A stretch of 12,306 nucleotides of DNA from Euperipatoides rowelli. Lineage: Eukaryota; Onychophora; Udeonychophora; Euonychophora; Peripatopsidae. A model generated the notes under the pieces. It saw nothing but the letters and a program-made list of their open reading frames with translations, did not search any database and had not been told where the DNA came from. The stretch lies in assembly GCA_003024985.2 (NCBI GenBank), contig PXIH01S0004572.1. One strand, 5' to 3'. A program made the position numbers and the translations under genes. How positions within the stretch are numbered: position 1 is the stretch's first letter; every line of letters starts with the position of its first letter. Positions 8,421 to 12,306 of this stretch are shown one piece after another.

Positions 8421-8606
8421 AATTTTAATGTGGCAGACATTAGGCGGCCATTAAATCCACTTCTTACGGGAATGTTTGGTTGTAAATTGTGCATACGCGA
8501 CAAATATTACTGTGGCAGGAGTCACTTTCTATATATTTACAATATAGACTACCTACTGTATTTACAGTACCTTATATATAAACTATATATTCATTATTAT
8601 TATTAG
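8421..8606 (+). other. Unassigned 61-codon open frame
   Basis: The frame runs stop to stop from 8421 to TAG at 8604-8606. Its first half (to about 8525) is GC-richer than the flanks, carries two CpG-containing words and reads ADIRRPLNPLL, then GMFGCKLCIRDKYYCG with a Cys-x2-Cys-x6-Cys pattern. The second half degenerates into Tyr/Leu/Ile codons from AT repeats and is unlikely to be coding. No domain is assigned. Possible explanations are a small exon fragment, a transposon scrap or chance. GTGGCAG occurs at both ends of the GC-richer part (about 8430 and 8512). Confidence 0.13.
8554..8569. repeat. TACTGTA-TT-TACAGTA inverted pair
   Basis: Two copies of the window's dominant 7-mer face each other around TT, giving a 16-base near-palindrome at 8554-8569. 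Confidence 0.8.
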
Positions 8607-8799
8607 CAAAGTTTTATTATAATTTAGAATAAAAAATAGGTTTGAGTTTTAAAGTTGACAGCTCTGGTCTAAACTGAAACAATTGTCTGAGAATATTTGT
8701 TCTTAAAGAAGCTTAATAAACAGTTATATAATCTATTGCCACCCAATCTTTATTTATTTTATGTTGAATTATAATGGTAAAATTTAACCTTTTTTTTTC

Positions 8800-8818
8800 A
8801 TTGCATGAATGATGCAAT
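8800..8818. repeat. 7-bp stem hairpin
   Basis: ATTGCAT (8800-8806) pairs with ATGCAAT (8812-8818) around GAATG. It follows a run of T. No function is assigned. Confidence 0.55.
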
Positions 8819-9121
8819 AAAGATTAAAATTAGCATTGTTTGAATTTGTGATATAGGGGCCTACTGTAATTCAAAAAATTATTCAAGCGTCATAACTTTT
8901 TGGAGGAAAGTAATACAGTATATATTTCAACTCAACTAAAATGATTAATTTTTAGTATTATGATGGGGGCGGGGTTGTATGATAGGAAATAAAGATAAAA
9001 ATATCTGTAAATGATACTATATTAGTCTATCACCAGTATTAGAGATCATTTATGATTTGATGATGCTGTACATCTGTTTCAATATTTTATGCAACTGAAT
9101 TGTTTAATGTAATTGAAATTT

Positions 9122-9196
9122 GTTGAACAAGACACATATTAAATAGCATAATATTTTTTTTTAATTTTCTATTATTTAATAAGTGTCTTGTTTAGT
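9122..9196 (+). ncRNA. Pre-miRNA-like hairpin (candidate)
   Basis: AACAAGACAC (9126-9135) pairs perfectly with GTGTCTTGTT (9183-9192). One A/A mismatch follows, then TATTAAATAG (9137-9146) pairs with 9172-9181, the last pair being G-U. The base of the stem extends by about four more pairs (9122-9125 with 9193-9196) that need G-U wobbles, so a plus-strand RNA folds better than a minus-strand one. Further interrupted pairing continues toward a T-rich loop near 9156-9162. A span of about 75 bases with about 22 paired positions per arm fits an animal miRNA precursor. The possible 5' arm product would start at 9126 and the 3' arm product near 9175. I recognise no known miRNA seed. The alternative is a miniature inverted-repeat transposon remnant. 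No expression evidence is available. Confidence 0.3.
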
Positions 9197-10544
9197 TTTG
9201 TTTTTTAAATTCTATTGGAGTAACAAAACTACAGATGGGAAGGGAAAAGTTTTTTTTTTACATAGTTATTATTGTTATTGTAGATTTAGAATATACAGTA
9301 ATGTACAAATGAATTCATTCCTTGATAGTAGGAGAAAAAGATTGAACCTCAAACTGAAATAAAATTAAAAAGCTAATTGAAAATAAAAACAAATATGGAA
9401 AGTAATATTTAGAGCAATTTTGTGGATCTTCATTTTACAAGAATAAATAAGAAAAGGGTTGGAGATTTCAACATGGAAATATTTATAGACAGGGGATTGG
9501 AGATAAATAATTCTGGTAATCATTGATTTTAAATCTACCTCAAAAAAATAACAAATTTGTAGAATAAATATAATTGTTTTGTGTAAAATTTTTAATTTTT
9601 ATTGGTTATTCTAAAATTATTTTATTTTGAAATGAATTAAATGGTTATAAAATGTCCGACTGATTTTGTTTAAAACACGATTTATGAAAATTTGAAAGTT
9701 AAGTTTATTTTAAATGTTTTATTAAGAATATTTTTGTGTAATTTAAAAAAAAAAATTCTCTCGGATGCTTTGTACATTTGTTTAAACAACAAAGTCGAGA
9801 TTGTATTGATTGTACATTTTACATTGTTTTTTTTTTTTTTTAATTTAACTGTGTCTTTGTTTATATAGAGAAAAAGAAGAAAAATAAAATTTGAAATAAA
9901 ATAAAACATTTTAATCATATTTTTATAATGGTTATCATTGTTTCATTGTTGCAAATACAGTACATCATAGAGTGAGTACCCCCTTGCCTGAGGAAAGAGG
10001 GTCTTAGACTAATAAAAATAAAAGGGAAGACATATAAGATATAAGAAAGATAATCTTTTATACTAAATAGTTTACATAGCTACATTCATAATCTAACACA
10101 AACTATTCAGAATTATTACCTTCACTGTAACAGCCTGAAATGAATATTTTTTTAAAAAATTGGCACAAATAGTAGTCAAATAGCCTTATTGTTAAGCCCA
10201 GTCCTGAATTTTATGTCTACGTCACAGACCATATCTGATTTACTTTGAATACAAGCTTATTTAATAATTCCAATGTATTATTATTTACTGGCTACATACT
10301 GTATATTCCATTTATGATTGGACTAAGGGCTTTTATGTACAAGATGGCAAGTACAAATTGAGGAATGCCTGCCCTCAAATTAGAAACTTTTTTTTTGTCC
10401 CTTGGACTTCATTATAATAAGGTTTTTACTGTAATAGCAATTTTTTTAATTCTTAACATCCAGCCCACAAATTATTTTAAATTTCTCATCAATAGATTGC
10501 TGTTTTAATGTTAAAAAAAAAAATATAAAATCCAACCGGTAGTT
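9197..10544. other. Long AT-rich non-coding stretch
   Basis: No gene is seen. TACNGTA copies lie at 9294, 9956, 10297 and 10427. A 12-base palindrome, AATGAATTCATT, is at 9308-9319. GC-richer words occur at about 9977-10007 and 10190-10240, but without an open frame or splice-site pair. The long minus-strand frame at 9682-9918 is an artefact of A/T runs. Confidence 0.55.
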
Positions 10545-10564
10545 AAGAGCAAATCTTTGCTCTT
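10545..10564. repeat. 9-bp inverted repeat, 2-base spacer
   Basis: AAGAGCAAA (10545-10553) is mirrored by TTTGCTCTT (10556-10564) around TC. It is a compact near-palindrome of 20 bases. Confidence 0.75.
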
Positions 10565-11088
10565 TTACTTCCAATTCACAAAACATAATTTTGGTGAAAA
10601 GGGAACAACAAATTTACATTTATAATTTTTTTTAAAAGAAAAAAGAAATTAACAAATTCCATACACATCACAAAATGTAATATAGCTTGATGTGGGAAGG
10701 AAGGGGTGGGAAATGACAGAATTGCAATATCTTTAACTTGAATATGATAGTTCATCCCTGATACATATGTTGAACATTAAGTAGAAATATTAAAAGATTG
10801 ATCTGTTTGTGATGTTAAAAGGTAGGTAGGCTTAGGAGTAAAAAGTAATTATATTTTCTGAATACATGGGATAATATGATAAGAGATATGACATGTGATT
10901 AAAAAATCAATATGGCATATCGCAAAATATTTTTTTAAGCAATAATAATGTTAATTTCATTATTAATTTCTTATAATAAATTTTGCAATTTTTAATAAAT
11001 TATCAACCAAAATTTTGTTTTATTATTTTAAGAATTTAAATTGAAAGTTAGTCCAAAAGTTTCTGTAAGATATTACACTGTAAATTTA
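10565..11088. other. AT-rich non-coding stretch
   Basis: Nothing beyond short palindromes is seen (for example CAAAATTTTG near 11009) and a G-rich word (GGGAAGGAAGGGGTGGG) near 10694-10710. Confidence 0.55.
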
Positions 11089-11195
11089 TTTCTAACAAAA
11101 GGGTTACAAATGAAAACAAAAATAAATTCTTAAGATTAAATNTTTCTAACAAAAGGGTTACAAATGAAAACAAAAATAAATTCTTAAGATTAAAT
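11089..11195 (+). repeat. Exact 53-bp duplication separated by one N
   Basis: Bases 11089-11141 and 11143-11195 are identical by my reading, and the only ambiguous base of the window, N, sits exactly between them at 11142. Each copy starts TTTCTAACAAAAGGG and ends CTTAAGATTAAAT. A perfect, undiverged duplication joined by a single N is what results when two overlapping contig ends are abutted instead of merged. A genuine recent tandem duplication is possible but less likely. Confidence 0.9.
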
Positions 11196-11883
11196 TTTTT
11201 ATCAACCTGACAACATTGCTAAAAAAATATAAAATATTTATAGGTTTAATAAAATAACTTTAGCATATCATTGACGTTAATAAATATTGTTACCCCAGAT
11301 CCTTTTCCTAACTACAATGTGTGTTGGCAATACTTTTCTCTAAAACGTATTTGATTGGTGGTGTTGTTTTTTTAAATTATTATTTTATCATCATTAATTT
11401 TTTTTTTAAATTATGTTTTGGGCTTGATTAAAATAATATATTGTTTGGCACAAGTACTGTATCTTTTGATCAAAAGGTCAGTGGGGACTAAAACTGAAAT
11501 TTAAAACTTAATGTGCCCTATTGACTAGTATAGTATAAAAATTTCTCTTCAGCAAGTGGGAGCAATTAGAAAATGTTCCTTTTGTAAAATAAATTGAAAT
11601 CTCTATTTTCATCCTTATTGATCTCTAGAGAAGGTACAGTTCACAAATCAATACTGTATGCCTTATGAGATGAGAGCCTCCCAGTGACAGAATTCAGAAA
11701 ATATATTAAATGCTTGAGGACTTAAAATCTTTGTTTCTGTGAAATTGCCAAATCATATTGTAAAAATCCTGTTATTTGTTTTATATTGTATATCATATTT
11801 TGTCATATGATTGTTTATTGAAAAATTAAGTTAAATCTTTCTCAATTTTAATAGAAAAAAATACTTGATAAATTTATTTTTTT
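11196..11883. other. AT-rich non-coding stretch
   Basis: No gene or recognised repeat. TACTGTA occurs at 11455-11461 and 11652-11658. The patch at about 11640-11700 is less AT-rich but closed in all frames. Confidence 0.55.
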
Positions 11884-11959
11884 GACAACTTGTTTATAAT
11901 GTAAAAATTTTTTACATTAGGTTGTCTGTAAAATGTGTATTTTTTAAAAAATAATACAC
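11884..11959. repeat. Two adjacent foldbacks
   Basis: First foldback: GACAAC (11884-11889) pairs with GTTGTC (11921-11926). Inside it TAATGTAAAAA (11897-11907) is mirrored by TTTTTACATTA (11909-11919), with an asymmetric internal loop of seven bases on the left. Second foldback: GTGTATT (11935-11941) pairs with AATACAC (11953-11959), with a further T/A stem after one mismatch. The two sit nine bases apart. They may be pieces of a worn inverted-repeat element. Confidence 0.6.
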
Positions 11960-12032
11960 TTTATTTAATTTTAAAATTTGAACTGCCTTTCCCATTATAG
12001 GTTTTGTAAGCAGCATTTTAAAAAATTATAAT

Positions 12033-12144
12033 TACTGTATATTGTAATGTATGCAGTACTGTGTATTGTATATACTTTATACTATCTATATACGGTAATA
12101 CTGTACACACATAGTATATATACTGTAACTATATGAGTACCGTA
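12033..12144. repeat. Cluster of five TACNGTA motifs
   Basis: TACTGTA at 12033, TACGGTA at 12091, TACTGTA at 12099, TACTGTA at 12121 and TACCGTA at 12138 lie within 112 bases of TA-rich simple sequence. The last coincides with the start of the GC-rich block downstream. Confidence 0.8.
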
Positions 12145-12215
12145 AAATGCCGAGCAAGGGCGCATGCGCTCTTATCATTCGTTTGGGGGGAAATGGGGGG
12201 GGGGCGCTCTTGTTC
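12138..12215 (+). mobile_element. End of a MITE-like GC-rich dispersed element (candidate)
   Basis: The block starts TACCGTAAAATG (12138-12149), whose reverse reads CATTTTACGGTA. From memory this resembles the terminal words of dispersed G/C-rich repeats in several animal genomes, with internal units of the form AATAAG-CGCCCCC on the reverse strand; I could not check this. Inside, GAGCAAGGGCGC (12152-12163) pairs with GCGCTCTTGTTC (12204-12215) at 10 of 12 positions, and both exceptions are G-T wobbles. GCGCTCTT occurs twice, at 12166-12173 and 12204-12211, so degenerate tandem units are present. Runs of six and ten G lie at 12185-12190 and 12195-12204. The opposite terminus is not in the window, so the element either continues beyond the end or is truncated. 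Confidence 0.4.
12160..12169. promoter_or_regulatory. NRF-1-type palindrome GCGCATGCGC
   Basis: GCGCATGCGC is the full consensus of the NRF-1 site, a common element of animal CpG-type promoters, and a rare word in DNA this AT-rich. Because it lies inside a repeat-like GC-rich block, it may be a by-product of the repeat and not a working promoter site. Confidence 0.3.
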
Positions 12216-12306
12216 AGCTCCATGCTAAGAAACCTTAGATTTACCACAATGCATTGCAAAATGGACATGGCGCTATTGCTTGGATACACTTTGAATTCTT
12301 TAAAAA
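12216..12306 (+). promoter_or_regulatory. Possible promoter-proximal sequence at window end
   Basis: After the G-rich block the sequence stays more balanced. ACCACAATGCATTGC (12243-12257) resembles part of the ZNF143/THAP11 type of promoter element, and ACATGGCGC (12266-12274) contains ATGGCG as in YY1 sites. With the NRF-1 palindrome 100 bases upstream this could be the start of a promoter for a gene beyond the window. No TATA box, initiator or coding start can be fixed. The evidence is short motifs only. Confidence 0.15.

Noticed and set aside
9682-9918. 78-codon minus-strand open frame
   Set aside because: It is made of Phe/Lys/Asn/Ile codons from A and T runs, with no domain-like pattern. 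A frame this long is plausible by chance in such AT-rich DNA.
2860-11954. Many other AATAAA hexamers
   Set aside because: AATAAA is expected very often at this base composition; only those following a candidate exon were listed.
12086-12289. 67-codon minus-strand open frame
   Set aside because: It crosses the G-run repeat block and the TA-rich motif cluster; its proline and Ser-Tyr runs are translations of those simple repeats.
1-12306. Prokaryotic operon, CRISPR array, phage or integron content
   Set aside because: There are no dense open frames, no ribosome-binding-site spacing and no regularly spaced identical repeats. Composition and homopolymer runs are those of non-coding eukaryotic DNA.
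1-12306. tRNA, rRNA or spliceosomal RNA genes
   Set aside because: I looked for cloverleaf arms, B boxes and conserved rRNA words on both strands and found none that fold or extend properly apart from the SINE-like remnant.

Overview
This window is very A+T-rich (roughly three quarters A/T by eye). It is full of homopolymer runs, short microsatellites and small palindromes, and has no dense open reading frames. It looks like intergenic or intronic DNA of an animal or other non-compact eukaryote, not bacterial, archaeal or phage DNA: there is no operon-like gene packing, and the longest open frames (about 60-78 codons) are no more than chance allows at this composition. I cannot name the species. 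No complete protein-coding gene, tRNA, rRNA or CRISPR array could be supported.

Layout. Positions 1-160 hold a slightly more balanced patch with short open frames. Positions 607-830 carry a purine-rich patch that could be a last coding exon (3' splice site at 697-698, stop at 787-789, AATAAA at 822-827). Positions 1063-1165 are a GC-richer island with tRNA-like A-box and B-box spacing, possibly a decayed SINE. Positions 2155-2460 are a cluster of AT palindromes and direct repeats. Positions 2580-2865 are a second candidate last exon (polypyrimidine tract plus AG, 52-codon frame with several tyrosine motifs, stop, AATAAA). Both candidate exons begin with the third base of a codon, so they could in principle be alternative ends of one plus-strand gene; this is inference only. 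From about 2870 to 12000 the sequence is mostly featureless AT-rich DNA with scattered foldbacks. The best is a hairpin at 9122-9196 with pre-miRNA-like geometry; next best is a 14-bp perfect stem at 6862-6893. A 53-bp exact duplication around a single N (11089-11195) looks like an assembly join. The last 170 bases contain a GC-rich, G-run-bearing block starting TACCGTAAAATG. It resembles the end of a dispersed inverted-repeat element and carries a perfect NRF-1-type palindrome.

The most pervasive signal is the 7-mer TACNGTA (mostly TACTGTA/TACAGTA). I counted 32 copies by hand, roughly an order of magnitude above what base composition predicts, and they are densest in the last 280 bases. No genes can be seen to work together here; the interest lies in repeats, foldbacks and possible exon edges.
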